A stretch of 64,000 nucleotides of DNA from DAOTXL01 sp034435455 (lineage in GTDB: Bacteria; Chloroflexota; Anaerolineae; JAAYZQ01), in contig DAOTXL010000108.1 in the NCBI GenBank assembly GCA_034435455.1, forward strand, positions 1 to 64,000. The letters are read 5' to 3'. The translations under genes and the position numbers were made by a program. Shown here piece by piece: positions 7,695-16,423 of this stretch; position 1 is the first letter of the stretch; every line of letters begins with the position of its first letter. The notes beneath the pieces were generated by a model, which saw nothing but the letters and a program-made list of their open reading frames with translations, searched no databases and was not told the DNA's origin.

Positions 7695-8362
7695 GTTCCC
7701 TGGAGGATAAAGCGCGCGAGATCAGCCGTCCCGCCCTGGAGGCGGTGGCCCGTGTCCTGGCGCGCTGGAACGTCTCGCCCGATTGGGTCACCAACCTGGG
7801 CCTGCTGCTGACCGTCGGCGTGGCGGCTCTGGCGGCGATGGGGGAGGTGCGTTGGGCAGGAGCGGCCTATGTGATAGCCGCCCTGTGCGATGCCGTGGAT
7901 GGGGCGCTGGCCCGCGTCGGTGGCAGAGGCAGCCGCTTTGGCGCCTTTCTCGACTCGACGATCGATCGCTTTGAAGAGGCGATCGTCTTCCTGGGGTTGA
8001 TCATCTATTACGCCCGTCTGGGGGGGGGATGGGAGATCCCGATTATCCTGGCGGCTACCGTCGGATCGTTGATGGTCAGCTACACCCGGGCGCGGGCCGA
8101 AGCGGTGGGAGTGGCCTGCCGAGAGGGCCTGACGACGCGCCCGCTCCGCCTGGTGATCGTGATCCTCGGCATGGTCCTGGAGCAGGTGCCCATCGCCCTC
8201 AGCCTCCTGACATTGATGAGCCTTTTCACTTCGTTTCAGCGTATCTACCATGTCTGGCGCATGACCGGCGGTGAGGCGGGTGGCTGGGGGCCCCCCAAAA
8301 CGCCCTTTAGCATCCCAGGCCCGGCCGATCCGGTGAATGAGGAGCGGGGAGAGGTCCGATGA
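7691..8362 (+). CDS. CDP-alcohol phosphatidyltransferase (phosphatidylinositol-phosphate synthase-like)
   Basis: 223 residues with about six membrane helices. It contains the exact family signature D-x2-D-G-x2-A-R-x8-G-x3-D-x3-D, with D67, D70, D88 and D92. The enzyme condenses CDP-diacylglycerol with a phosphate alcohol. Position in the cluster, together with inositol-1-phosphate synthase at 51-52 kb, suggests the acceptor is L-myo-inositol-1-phosphate, giving phosphatidylinositol phosphate as in actinobacteria; phosphatidylglycerophosphate synthase is the alternative. The GTG start overlaps the upstream stop (GTGA), and its own stop overlaps the next ATG (ATGA), so translation is probably coupled. 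Confidence 0.88.
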   Translation: MSSLEDKAREISRPALEAVARVLARWNVSPDWVTNLGLLLTVGVAALAAMGEVRWAGAAYVIAALCDAVDGALARVGGRGSRFGAFLDSTIDRFEEAIVFLGLIIYYARLGGGWEIPIILAATVGSLMVSYTRARAEAVGVACREGLTTRPLRLVIVILGMVLEQVPIALSLLTLMSLFTSFQRIYHVWRMTGGEAGGWGPPKTPFSIPGPADPVNEERGEVR

Positions 8363-9447
8363 AATATCTGAACTTCCTGCTGGTCTTTGGGCTGGTGGCC
8401 ATCATAGCCTGGCTTTTGGACTGGAGCCCGGTGCTGATCTTTGTTTCGTCGGGGCTGGCCATGATCCCTCTGGCCGGGCTGATGGGGGAGGCCACCGAGG
8501 TGCTGGCGATCCATACCGGCCCGCGGCTGGGGGGGCTGCTCAACGCGACGCTGGGCAATGCGGCGGAACTGATCATCACCATCTTTGCCATCCGCGAAGG
8601 GCTGGTCACCCCGGCCATTCGGGAAGCGTTGCTGGAGCTGGTCCGGGCCTCGCTGACCGGGTCGGTCCTGGGCAACCTTTTGTTGGTGCTGGGCTTGAGC
8701 ATCCTGCTGGGCGGGCTGCGGCATGGCACGCAAAAGTTCGACCGCAGCCATGCCGGGACCAACGCGACGATGTTGATGCTGGCCGTAGCAGCGCTGGTCA
8801 TCCCTTCCGTTTTTAGCCATACCATCGAGGTCAGGAACCACGAGGCGGTGGAATATCTGAGCCTGGGTGTGGCGGGGGTGATGATCGGGTTGTACATCCT
8901 GGCGCTGGTTTTCCAGTTGCGCGATCCCGCCGTCCACACTTACGAGGATGATCGGTATGCCACCGGCAGGCGGACGGCGCCTCACTGGTCGGCGGGCAGG
9001 GCGCTGGCCGTCCTGCTCCTGGCGACGGCGGCCATCGCCTGGATGAGCGAACTGCTGGTCGGCTCGGTGGGGCATGTGGTGAGCCAGATCGGCATCACCG
9101 AGTTCTTTTTGGGGATCATCATCATCCCGCTCATCGGCAACGTGGCCGAGCATCTGGTGGCCGTCCAGGTGGCCCTCAAGGACCAGATGGAGCTGAGCCT
9201 GGCCATTTCGGTCGGGTCCAGCTTGCAGATCGCCCTGTTCGTCGCGCCGTTGTTGGTATTCATCAGCCTGTTGATAGGCAACCCACTGACGTTGGTCTTT
9301 AACCAGTTCGAGCTTCTGGCCCTGCTGGCGGCTGTGCTCATCGGTGGGTTGGTGTCGCTCGACGGCGAGTCGAACTGGCTGGAGGGGGCCATGCTGCTGG
9401 CTATTTATCTCATCATCGGCCTGGCCTTCTTCTGGCTGCCGACGTGA
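8359..9447 (+). CDS. CAX-family calcium/proton antiporter
   Basis: 362 residues, about 11 membrane helices. It shows the two inverted alpha repeats of the Ca2+:cation antiporter superfamily: G-E-A-T-E-V-L-A with N-A-T-L-G-N-A-A-E-L-I-I near residue 70, and G-N-V-A-E-H with S-V-G-S-S-L-Q-I-A near residues 250-290. These carry the acidic residues that bind the ion. Exchange of cytoplasmic Ca2+ for H+ is the family function. Its ATG overlaps the phosphatidyltransferase stop (ATGA), which places it in the same transcript although no functional link to lipid synthesis is obvious. Seven bases separate it from the next gene. Confidence 0.92.
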   Translation: MKYLNFLLVFGLVAIIAWLLDWSPVLIFVSSGLAMIPLAGLMGEATEVLAIHTGPRLGGLLNATLGNAAELIITIFAIREGLVTPAIREALLELVRASLTGSVLGNLLLVLGLSILLGGLRHGTQKFDRSHAGTNATMLMLAVAALVIPSVFSHTIEVRNHEAVEYLSLGVAGVMIGLYILALVFQLRDPAVHTYEDDRYATGRRTAPHWSAGRALAVLLLATAAIAWMSELLVGSVGHVVSQIGITEFFLGIIIIPLIGNVAEHLVAVQVALKDQMELSLAISVGSSLQIALFVAPLLVFISLLIGNPLTLVFNQFELLALLAAVLIGGLVSLDGESNWLEGAMLLAIYLIIGLAFFWLPT

Positions 9448-9453
9448 GCAGGG

Positions 9454-12192
9454 ATGGGTACCCCCATCCTCTCTGCCTCCGACCGGCGAGGATTGCGATC
9501 CTGGCTGGTGTGGGGGATCCCCCTGACTTACATCCTGCTGCTGGCCTGGCTGCTGATCGGCCCGCTGTGGAGTCAGCCGGGCCTGCCCAACAGCGCCGAC
9601 GGCATCTTGCACCTGCACCGCTGCGCGGCTGTGGCCCGCTCCTGGAGGGCTGGTGTGTTGTGGCCGCGCTGGTTCCCCGATGTGTACCAGGGCCTCGGCG
9701 CACCCATTTTCCACTACTATGGGCCGCTCTTTTACCTGCTGGTTGCCCCCTTGCACCTGCTGGGACTGCCTCTGGATCTGTCGGCCAGGCTGGTAATTTC
9801 TGCCTGTTTCATCTTCTCAGGGCTGGCGACCTGGGCCTGGCTGCGGCGGCTGCTGGGTCCCGTCGCCGGGCTGGCTGGGGCAACGATCTACCTGGCCCAG
9901 CCCGCTCTGTTCCGCGAGTACTATTTCCAGGGGGATTATCCGCAACTCCTGGCTTTGTTCCTGCTGCCGGTCACCTTCTGGGCCTTCACGCGGCTCTATC
10001 TGGACGATGACTGGTCCAGCCGGCTGTGGGCCCCGCTGAGCCTGGCCCTGTTGGCAATCACCCACAATATCACGGCGATGCTGGGGGTTGGACTGGTGGG
10101 TCTCTACAGCCTGGGGCTGCTATGGTGGCGGCAGGATGGGGCCGGCTGGCTGCGCCTGGCGTTGGGCATCGTCGGGGGTCTGGGCCTGAGCGCCTTTTTC
10201 TGGGTGCCGGCGGTGGCCGACATGGACCTGGTCCACATCCAGAACCTCCGCCAGGGTTTTTTCGACTACCACCAATACTTTGTCCCCTGGCAGGACCTCC
10301 TGGCTGCGCCGCCGTTACTGGATAGCCGGGCAGCCAACCCGCCCTTTCCCCATCTGGTAGGCTGGGCGGCCTGGTTGGTCGTGGTAGCCGGGGTTCTGAC
10401 CCTCCTCGCCGGTCTGGTAACCCGCTCCGGCCAGAGGTCGAACCGCCTGTGGCTCACGATGGGGCTGGCCATTGCCGCCGCCTGTCTGGCGCTCACCCAG
10501 GCCTGGAGCTTGCCGTTGTGGGAAACGGTGCCGCTGCTGCCGCTGGTCCTGTTCCCCAGCCGTTTCCTGGGACCGGCAGCTGTGGGTGTGGCCCTGGTGG
10601 CCGGCGGGGCCGTCGCTGCGTATGGTGAGAAAAAATGCCTGTGGCTGTTGTTGGGGCTGATCGTCGTTGTGGCGCTGAGCAGCAGCGTTTTCCTCTTCCC
10701 TCATCAGCCCTTCCTGCCAATGGCCTCTTTTTCTGCCGCCGATACCCAGGAGTATGAGCGCCGGACGCACGTGTGGGGCACCACCAGCGCCAGTCCTTTC
10801 CTGCCCCGTTGGGCCGACCTGCCGGCGGAGGAGGCCGGCCTTCAGGCTCAGGCAAGCCTGCCGGCGGGTGCGGCATGGACCTGGGAAACCCCGCACCGGG
10901 CGACGTTGCGCCCGGCAGCCGGTTCGAGGCTCCCTGCCGGAACGCTGCTGTTGCCGGTCCACTACTTCCCGGCGTGGCAGGTCACAGCCGACGGCACGTC
11001 CCTGCCCATCGAACCGACGGCCGACGGCCTGGTGGGCCTGGCGCTGCCCCAGCCCGCGCAGCAGGTGATCCTGCGCTGGAAGGGTACATTCTGGCAGAAG
11101 ATGGGGGCGTGGATCGGCCTGGCTTTCCTGTTGATGTGGCTAACCTGGATCGGTGAGGCGGCCTGGCGCAGGGCATCCAGAAGGCCCAGTCAAGCCCTCG
11201 ATGCCGGACAATCCGGCTACCGGTGGTGGGCTCCTCTGGTCCTCTTGCTGCTGTTGATCCTGGCCCACGGCGCGATAGAGGCGCTGGACCTGGGCTGGTT
11301 TCGGCGCAGTTCCCCGCCGGGCGAGGTGAGCCATGTTCAGCATCGCACCGACGTCACTTTGGGTGGAGAGGGGCAGCCGTCTGTGACGCTGCTCGGTTGG
11401 GAGTTGTTGCCCGGCGTGGGCAAGCCCGGCTCTCCGTTGCGGCTGCGGCTCTATTGGCAGAGCAATGGGCGGATCGCGGCAGACTTGCACAGCCTGGCCT
11501 TGCTCTACATACCGTCACTGCGACGTGGTTGGGCAGGTGTCCAGAACGACAACCCCGGCCGCATCCCGACCAGCAGTTGGAAACGGGCGCTCTATTACGT
11601 AGACGACCTGACCCTCCAACTGCCCGACGATCTGCCACCGGTGACCTACACGCTGGCGGTCGGGTTGGTGGACGATGCCGGGCAACGGCTGGCTGTGGCG
11701 GGCAACCCAGACGACCTGGTGTTCCTCGATCAGGTCCAGGTCAGGCCGCTGGTGGCCGGCTGGCGACAACCTCTGCGCCCGGAAGTGGCGGCCCCGGCCC
11801 GTTTCGGCCCGAGCCTCCGCCTCCAGGGCTATGACCTGCTGCCCGATCCGGGGGGGCCGATCCTGTGCCTCTACTGGCAGGTGCAACAGACACCTCCTGC
11901 TGGCCTGGTGACCTTTATCCATCTCCTGGATGAGCAGGGGCAGATGGTGGCGCAGTTCGATGGGCCACCGTTGGAGGGGTTGCTGCCCACCGACCGGTGG
12001 CCCGCCCGCTCACTCATCATTGACCGGCGGAAGCTCCGGCTGGCCGACGACCTCGCCGCCGGCCATTACCGCTTTCTGATCGGCCTCTATGAGCGCGAGA
12101 GCGGCCAGCGGCTGGCCGTTCAGCCTGAGGCCGCGGAGGGCGAGCAGTGGACCGACGATGCGCTGGTCGTGCCGCTATATGTGCCGCCGTAA
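9454..12192 (+). CDS. Large multi-pass membrane protein, GT-C/PTPS-related type
   Basis: 912 residues. The N-terminal ~400 residues contain about a dozen hydrophobic helices; the first exoplasmic loop has N-S-A-D-G-I-L-H-L-H-R followed by W-P-R-W-F-P-D, the pattern of prokaryotic membrane proteins annotated as 6-pyruvoyl-tetrahydropterin-synthase-related, which look like GT-C glycosyltransferases with an acidic residue in the first loop. An ectodomain (about 425-545), further helices near 550-610, and two Trp/Tyr-rich beta-sandwich regions (about 630-760 and 770-910) follow. The name does not imply pterin chemistry. As last gene of the PI-mannoside-type operon it could use a lipid-linked sugar outside the membrane; this is inference. 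Confidence 0.7.
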   Translation: MGTPILSASDRRGLRSWLVWGIPLTYILLLAWLLIGPLWSQPGLPNSADGILHLHRCAAVARSWRAGVLWPRWFPDVYQGLGAPIFHYYGPLFYLLVAPLHLLGLPLDLSARLVISACFIFSGLATWAWLRRLLGPVAGLAGATIYLAQPALFREYYFQGDYPQLLALFLLPVTFWAFTRLYLDDDWSSRLWAPLSLALLAITHNITAMLGVGLVGLYSLGLLWWRQDGAGWLRLALGIVGGLGLSAFFWVPAVADMDLVHIQNLRQGFFDYHQYFVPWQDLLAAPPLLDSRAANPPFPHLVGWAAWLVVVAGVLTLLAGLVTRSGQRSNRLWLTMGLAIAAACLALTQAWSLPLWETVPLLPLVLFPSRFLGPAAVGVALVAGGAVAAYGEKKCLWLLLGLIVVVALSSSVFLFPHQPFLPMASFSAADTQEYERRTHVWGTTSASPFLPRWADLPAEEAGLQAQASLPAGAAWTWETPHRATLRPAAGSRLPAGTLLLPVHYFPAWQVTADGTSLPIEPTADGLVGLALPQPAQQVILRWKGTFWQKMGAWIGLAFLLMWLTWIGEAAWRRASRRPSQALDAGQSGYRWWAPLVLLLLLILAHGAIEALDLGWFRRSSPPGEVSHVQHRTDVTLGGEGQPSVTLLGWELLPGVGKPGSPLRLRLYWQSNGRIAADLHSLALLYIPSLRRGWAGVQNDNPGRIPTSSWKRALYYVDDLTLQLPDDLPPVTYTLAVGLVDDAGQRLAVAGNPDDLVFLDQVQVRPLVAGWRQPLRPEVAAPARFGPSLRLQGYDLLPDPGGPILCLYWQVQQTPPAGLVTFIHLLDEQGQMVAQFDGPPLEGLLPTDRWPARSLIIDRRKLRLADDLAAGHYRFLIGLYERESGQRLAVQPEAAEGEQWTDDALVVPLYVPP

Positions 12193-12245
12193 CAGGCAGG
12201 GAGGGGATGTAGCTATTCAGGGGCAGGTGCCTGGGGCCTGTAAAG

Positions 12246-12275
12246 AAAAAAGCCACCGGCCGTGTAGCCGGCGAC
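12246..12275 (-). terminator. Intrinsic terminator after tRNA-Asn
   Basis: On the minus strand a 9-bp stem (12275-12267 with 12260-12252, two G-U pairs, six-base loop) is followed directly by six Ts. It ends the rpoD/tRNA-Asn transcript. Confidence 0.85.
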
Positions 12276-12278
12276 CTC

Positions 12279-12354
12279 TGGCTCCTCGGGCAGGACTCGA
12301 ACCTACAACCAACCGGTTAACAGCCGGCCGCTCTGCCGATTGAGCTACCGAGGA
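12279..12354 (-). tRNA. tRNA-Asn (anticodon GTT)
   Basis: 76 nt with encoded CCA. The acceptor stem is TCCTCGG/CCGAGGA, discriminator G; the D-arm is AGCTCAATCGGCAGAGC; the anticodon loop is CTGTTAA with anticodon GTT; the T-arm has GGTTCGAGTCC. All four arms pair. It lies 41 bases downstream of rpoD on the same strand and before the terminator at 12246-12275, so it is probably processed from the rpoD transcript. Confidence 0.97.
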
Positions 12355-12395
12355 ACGCTTTTTCATTATACCCGGAATCCAGGGGCCTGTCAAAT

Positions 12396-13694
12396 CTAAC
12401 CCAAATAGTCGCGCAACTTGCGGCTGCGCAGAGGGTGGCGTAGTTTGCGCAGGGCCTTGGCTTCGATCTGGCGGATGCGCTCCCGCGTGACGCCAAAGGC
12501 CTGGCCGACCTCTTCGAGGGTGTGGCTCTGGCCGTCCTTCAAGCCAAAACGCATCTCCAGGACCTGCCGCTCCCGCCGGTTCAGGGAATTGAGGATGGCG
12601 CGAAGCTGTTCGCGGAGCAGTTGTTTGGAAGCGGCGTCGTCCGGTTCGGGTAGGGTCTCGTCTTTGATAAAATCGCCCAGGGAACTGTCCTCTTCGCTCC
12701 CCACCGGCGTTTCCAGCGACATCGGTTCCTGCGAGATGCGCAGGATCTGCTCCACCTGGTTGGCGGCCCGGCGCAGCTTGCGAGTCAGGATCGGATCCAG
12801 CCGCTCGTTCACGGCCAATGTGGCCAGGATCGTTTCCCGGTCTTCGTCGTCCAGGCCCACCGTCTCCCCTATCTCTGTGTCGAGGGCAATGTCTTCGGGC
12901 GAAGGATCGCGGCCCAATTCCTGTTGTAGCCGCCGCTGGACCCGCAGCAGGCGGCTGATGGTCTCTACCATGTGAACCGGGATGCGGATGGTGCGCGCCT
13001 GCTCGGCGATCGCCCGGCTGATCGCCTGGCGGATCCACCAGGTGGCATAGGTGGAGAACTTGTACCCCATGGTGTGGTCGAACTTTTCCACCGCTTTCAG
13101 CAGGCCGATGTTCCCTTCCTGAACCAGGTCCAGGAACGACATGCCCCGGCCGGCATAATGTTTGGCGACGCTCACCACCAGGCGTAGGTTGGCCTCGGCC
13201 AGGCGGCGGCGGGCCAGTTCCCCCTTCTGGACCTCCTCGCGCAGGGCCGCCACTTCCTCGTCGGGCAGGGAACCGTTGTCCGCCAGGCGTTCTTGCGCCT
13301 TGTTGGCCGCCTGGATGGTTTCGGCCAGCAGGATCTCATCATCGGCCGATAGCAGCGGTACCTGCCCGATCTCCCGCAGGTACATCCGGATCGGGTCGCC
13401 GGCGATGTCCCCCTCGACTTCTATGCTGCTGAGGGGCTTTTCTTCCAGCTCTATCTCTTCCTGCAAAGCCTGGAGGTCTGCTGCTTGTGGTTCCTCCTCA
13501 GCACTGCCGGGCAGCAGGCCAGGGTCCAGGTCCGGGAGCAGGATTTCCGGGCGAGGGGCAGCCTCGGCCGTTTTTCTTTTGCTCCGGCCGGTCCTGTCCT
13601 GGGCGGGCTCGGTCGCCAATCGCCTTTTCTGAGGGGCGGTTTGTGATTTCTCGGTCATCTCCGGGTCAAAAGGTCGGGGGTCTCCGGCCCTCAA
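12396..13694 (-). CDS. rpoD: Primary RNA polymerase sigma factor RpoD (sigma-70)
   Basis: 432 residues from a TTG at 13694 that overlaps the dnaG stop (TTGA); an ATG at 13658 (420 residues) is an alternative but has GGAG directly abutting it. After an acidic, poorly conserved N-terminus come region 1.2 (D-P-I-R-M-Y-L-R-E-I-G), region 2 with the -10-binding Y-K-F-S-T-Y-A-T-W-W-I-R-Q-A-I, region 3, and region 4 with the -35 helix-turn-helix (E-E-V-G-Q-A-F-G-V-T-R-E-R-I-R-Q-I-E). It recruits RNA polymerase to the TTGACA/TATAAT-type promoters that are abundant in this window. The dnaG-rpoD order is the classical macromolecular-synthesis arrangement. Confidence 0.98.
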   Translation of the reverse strand: MRAGDPRPFDPEMTEKSQTAPQKRRLATEPAQDRTGRSKRKTAEAAPRPEILLPDLDPGLLPGSAEEEPQAADLQALQEEIELEEKPLSSIEVEGDIAGDPIRMYLREIGQVPLLSADDEILLAETIQAANKAQERLADNGSLPDEEVAALREEVQKGELARRRLAEANLRLVVSVAKHYAGRGMSFLDLVQEGNIGLLKAVEKFDHTMGYKFSTYATWWIRQAISRAIAEQARTIRIPVHMVETISRLLRVQRRLQQELGRDPSPEDIALDTEIGETVGLDDEDRETILATLAVNERLDPILTRKLRRAANQVEQILRISQEPMSLETPVGSEEDSSLGDFIKDETLPEPDDAASKQLLREQLRAILNSLNRRERQVLEMRFGLKDGQSHTLEEVGQAFGVTRERIRQIEAKALRKLRHPLRSRKLRDYLG

Positions 13695-15628
13695 TCGCCT
13701 GTTCCGGGAATGCGGACCGCGGCGTCTTCCTGCTGGCGACGGCCTGCCAGAGATCGCAGGTTCATGGCCTTTTCCAGGCGGGCTTTCCGGGCGGCAACCG
13801 CTGTGATCAGGGGCCCGTAGGTGGCCCGGGCCTGGCTATCGGGATCGTCGGCCAGCAAGAAGGTGAGCTCCTGGACCTGCTGTTGCAGGCGGCGCAGGCG
13901 GAGCCGGGTGATGGTGTCCAGCAGGTCCTCTTTGGCCATCTCGTAGGACACGGGCGGCCGGGCTGCCTGTGCTTCCAGCAGGGTTTGGACCCGCTCCTGC
14001 AACGGCTCGTCCAGGGTGTCATAGAACTCTCCCTGCACGTCGGGGGAACCGCCCCCGGCCAGCCAGCGGCACCAGGCGGCCAGGATGGCCTGATCTTCGG
14101 GCCGCAGCAGGTCCTCGGCCCCTATTTCCTCCTCCCCGGCGGAGCGGAGCTCGACGTTGGCCTGGGCCAGCAGGCCCCCGTAGCGCAGCAGGAGCGACAG
14201 GCAATGCCCGTCCAGCCCCAGGGGAGCCTGGGCCGGCTCCTGGGCCGGCCGGGAGGGCCGGTCTGAGCGGCGGGGCTGTCCCTGGGGGGCCCTGTGCTGG
14301 ATCTGTTGCCACAACGACCGCTCATCTACCTGGACCATGCGGGCCAACTGCTGGAGGTAGTGGGCCTGCTGGACCCGGTCACCGAGTTCGAGGAGGAGGG
14401 GACCCAGCCGGCGGACGGTTTCGGCTTTGCCCTGAGCTGTGGCCAGGTCCAGGTCGGCGGTGAGGGCCTGGAAATAAAAGTCCATCACCGGTCTGGCCTG
14501 GGCGATGAGCTGCGCCCAATGGGCCGGGCTGTCGCGGATCACTTCGTCGGGGTCGCGCCCCGGCGGCAGAGAGACGATGCGGATGTCGGCGGCCAGCCGC
14601 TCCTCAAAGTGGATGAGGCCCCTGGGAGTGGGCACCGGCACCACCTCCCGGTCTATGACCTGACGGGCCACCTCCAGCCCACGCAGCGTTGCCTGGTCGC
14701 CGGCCACGTCGGCGTCGAGGGCCAGGATGAAGCGCCGGGCATGGCGCTTGAGCAGCCGGAGTTGGGCCTCGGTCAGCGCCGTGCCCATCTGGGCCACTAC
14801 GTTGTTGAGGCCGTGCTGATGGGCCATGAGCACATCCATGTACCCTTCGACAAGGACCGCCTCGCCGGTGGTGCGGATGCCTGCTTTGGCCTGGTCCAAT
14901 CCAAACAGCACGCTTCCTTTGTCGAACAGCGGCGTCTGCGGCGAGTTCAGGTATTTGGGCAGCGTATCGTCCAGCGCCCGCCCGCCAAAGCCGATGGTCC
15001 GGCCCCGCTCGTCGCGGATGGGAAAGAGGATCCGTCCCCGGAAGCGGTCGTAATAGCCGCTCTTGTCCTCGCGCTCGACGATCAACCCTGCCTCGTGCAG
15101 CAGGGCCACAGCATAGCCCTTGTCGGTCAGATAGCGGAGCAGGCCATCCCACCGGTTAAGGGCGTATCCGATCTGGAAGCGGTCAATTGTCTCCCGGTTC
15201 AGCCCCCGTCTGTCGAGGTAGGCGCGGGCCTGGGCGGCCTCGTCGCTGTGGAGGAGCAGGTGATGGAAATAGAGGGCTGCTGCCTGGTTGATCTCCCGCA
15301 GCAGGTTCAGCCGTTTTTCGGTTTCCGCTGCCTCGGCGCTGCGCGGTTCCAGTTCCACCCCGGCCCGTTGGGCCAGCAGCCGCAGCGCCTCGCCAAAGTC
15401 GAGGTTCTCCCGCTTCATGATAAAGGTAAAGAGGTCGCCGCCGGTGCCGCACGCGCCGAAACAGTGCCAGGTGCCGGTGTGGGGAAAGACGACGAAGGAG
15501 GGAGTTTTTTCGCTGTGGAAGGGGCACAGGCCCTTGTAACTCCGTCCCGCCTTTTTCAGAGGCACGTATGACTGGATCACCTCGACGATGTCCAGGCGCT
15601 CTTTGATTTCATCAACGACGCTCATCAT
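13691..15628 (-). CDS. dnaG: DNA primase
   Basis: About 645 residues. The N-terminal CHC2 zinc finger is visible (C-P-F-H and C-F-G-A-C about 17 residues apart), followed by the primase core with the Toprim motifs V-L-V-E-G-Y-M-D-V and L-A-L-D-A-D-V-A-G-D that bind catalytic metals. The C-terminal part is the variable helicase-interaction domain. It makes RNA primers at the replication fork. Start uncertain: tandem ATGs at 15628 and 15625 follow GAGG with almost no spacing, and an in-frame TTG lies at 15634. The stop overlaps the rpoD start. Confidence 0.97.
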   Translation of the reverse strand: MMSVVDEIKERLDIVEVIQSYVPLKKAGRSYKGLCPFHSEKTPSFVVFPHTGTWHCFGACGTGGDLFTFIMKRENLDFGEALRLLAQRAGVELEPRSAEAAETEKRLNLLREINQAAALYFHHLLLHSDEAAQARAYLDRRGLNRETIDRFQIGYALNRWDGLLRYLTDKGYAVALLHEAGLIVEREDKSGYYDRFRGRILFPIRDERGRTIGFGGRALDDTLPKYLNSPQTPLFDKGSVLFGLDQAKAGIRTTGEAVLVEGYMDVLMAHQHGLNNVVAQMGTALTEAQLRLLKRHARRFILALDADVAGDQATLRGLEVARQVIDREVVPVPTPRGLIHFEERLAADIRIVSLPPGRDPDEVIRDSPAHWAQLIAQARPVMDFYFQALTADLDLATAQGKAETVRRLGPLLLELGDRVQQAHYLQQLARMVQVDERSLWQQIQHRAPQGQPRRSDRPSRPAQEPAQAPLGLDGHCLSLLLRYGGLLAQANVELRSAGEEEIGAEDLLRPEDQAILAAWCRWLAGGGSPDVQGEFYDTLDEPLQERVQTLLEAQAARPPVSYEMAKEDLLDTITRLRLRRLQQQVQELTFLLADDPDSQARATYGPLITAVAARKARLEKAMNLRSLAGRRQQEDAAVRIPGTGD

Positions 15629-15646
15629 CCTCAAACAGGGGTGTCC

Positions 15647-15668
15647 GGGCAGGCTGGAAAGCCTGCCC
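15647..15668. repeat. Dispersed palindrome GGGCAGGC-loop-GCCTGCCC
   Basis: A perfect 8-bp stem with loop TGGAAA sits in the 60-base gap between dnaG and the upstream kinase gene. There is no T-run, so it is unlikely to terminate transcription efficiently. It belongs to the small palindrome class described in the findings. Confidence 0.65.
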
Positions 15669-15688
15669 TACAGGTCTGCGGATAGGCT

Positions 15689-16423
15689 TTAGGGCTCCGA
15701 TCCTTTCCCCTTCCGGTCTGTGGCCATCGGCTTCATGTCGGCCAGCACCTTTTCGATCTCGGTCGTCAGGGCCTGGAATACCTCGCGGATGCTCTGGGTG
15801 GCGTCTATGCGGCAAAAGTTGTACTCCTCGGCCATGGCTTCGAATTGGGCCAGCAGCCGGCTCTGGTACTCGACAAAGGCTTCGTAATAATCCCGGTGGG
15901 GCAAAAAGTCCATGCCCGACTCCCAATAGTCAAAGCCGCGGGCGTTCAACACGCGGGGGATCAGGTGGGACAGGTCGGCATGGAGGTAAAAGACCGCGTC
16001 GGGCACCAGGGCGAAGCCAAAGATGTCACGGATCCAGGTGGGGTTCACCCCGCGCACCATCGCCCGGGCGATGATGGAGTAGATATAGCGGTCGGTCAGC
16101 ACCACAAACCCGGCCCGGAGGGCAGGGATGATGACCTTTTCCAGGCGGTCCACCATGTCGGTGGCGTAGAACAGGTTTGCGGTGAGGAGCCCCAGGGTGT
16201 GCCCCTGCTGGGCTGCCTTGATGCCGGCGCCGGCCAGTTCGGAGCGTTTCAATCCGGTGGACTGCACGGCAAAGCCCTTGCCTTCCACCCATTCCCGCAG
16301 CAGGGCGATCTGGGTGGAACGCCCCACGCCGTCGGTGCCTTCCAACACGATGAGCCGGCCGGGCAGCGGCTTCTCGCGGGTAAAACCGGCCAGCCCCTCG
16401 CCATAGAAGCGGATCTCGGTCAT
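15689..16423 (-). CDS. Thymidylate-kinase-like protein with Lys-to-Arg Walker A
   Basis: 244 residues. It has the thymidylate kinase outline: L-I-V-L-E-G-T-D-G-V-G-R-S-T (24-37), L-T-D-R-Y-I-Y-S (the D-R-Y motif) and a C-terminal lid. The P-loop lysine that contacts the ATP phosphates is replaced by Arg (R35), whereas the adjacent paralogue keeps Lys. The protein is longer than a standard Tmk (about 210 residues), with a 20-residue N-terminal extension. The ATG at 16423 overlaps the stop of the paralogue (ATGA), so they are translationally coupled and may form a heteromer in which this subunit is weak or regulatory. dTMP phosphorylation is the family reaction; activity here is doubtful. Confidence 0.85.
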   Translation of the reverse strand: MTEIRFYGEGLAGFTREKPLPGRLIVLEGTDGVGRSTQIALLREWVEGKGFAVQSTGLKRSELAGAGIKAAQQGHTLGLLTANLFYATDMVDRLEKVIIPALRAGFVVLTDRYIYSIIARAMVRGVNPTWIRDIFGFALVPDAVFYLHADLSHLIPRVLNARGFDYWESGMDFLPHRDYYEAFVEYQSRLLAQFEAMAEEYNFCRIDATQSIREVFQALTTEIEKVLADMKPMATDRKGKGSEP

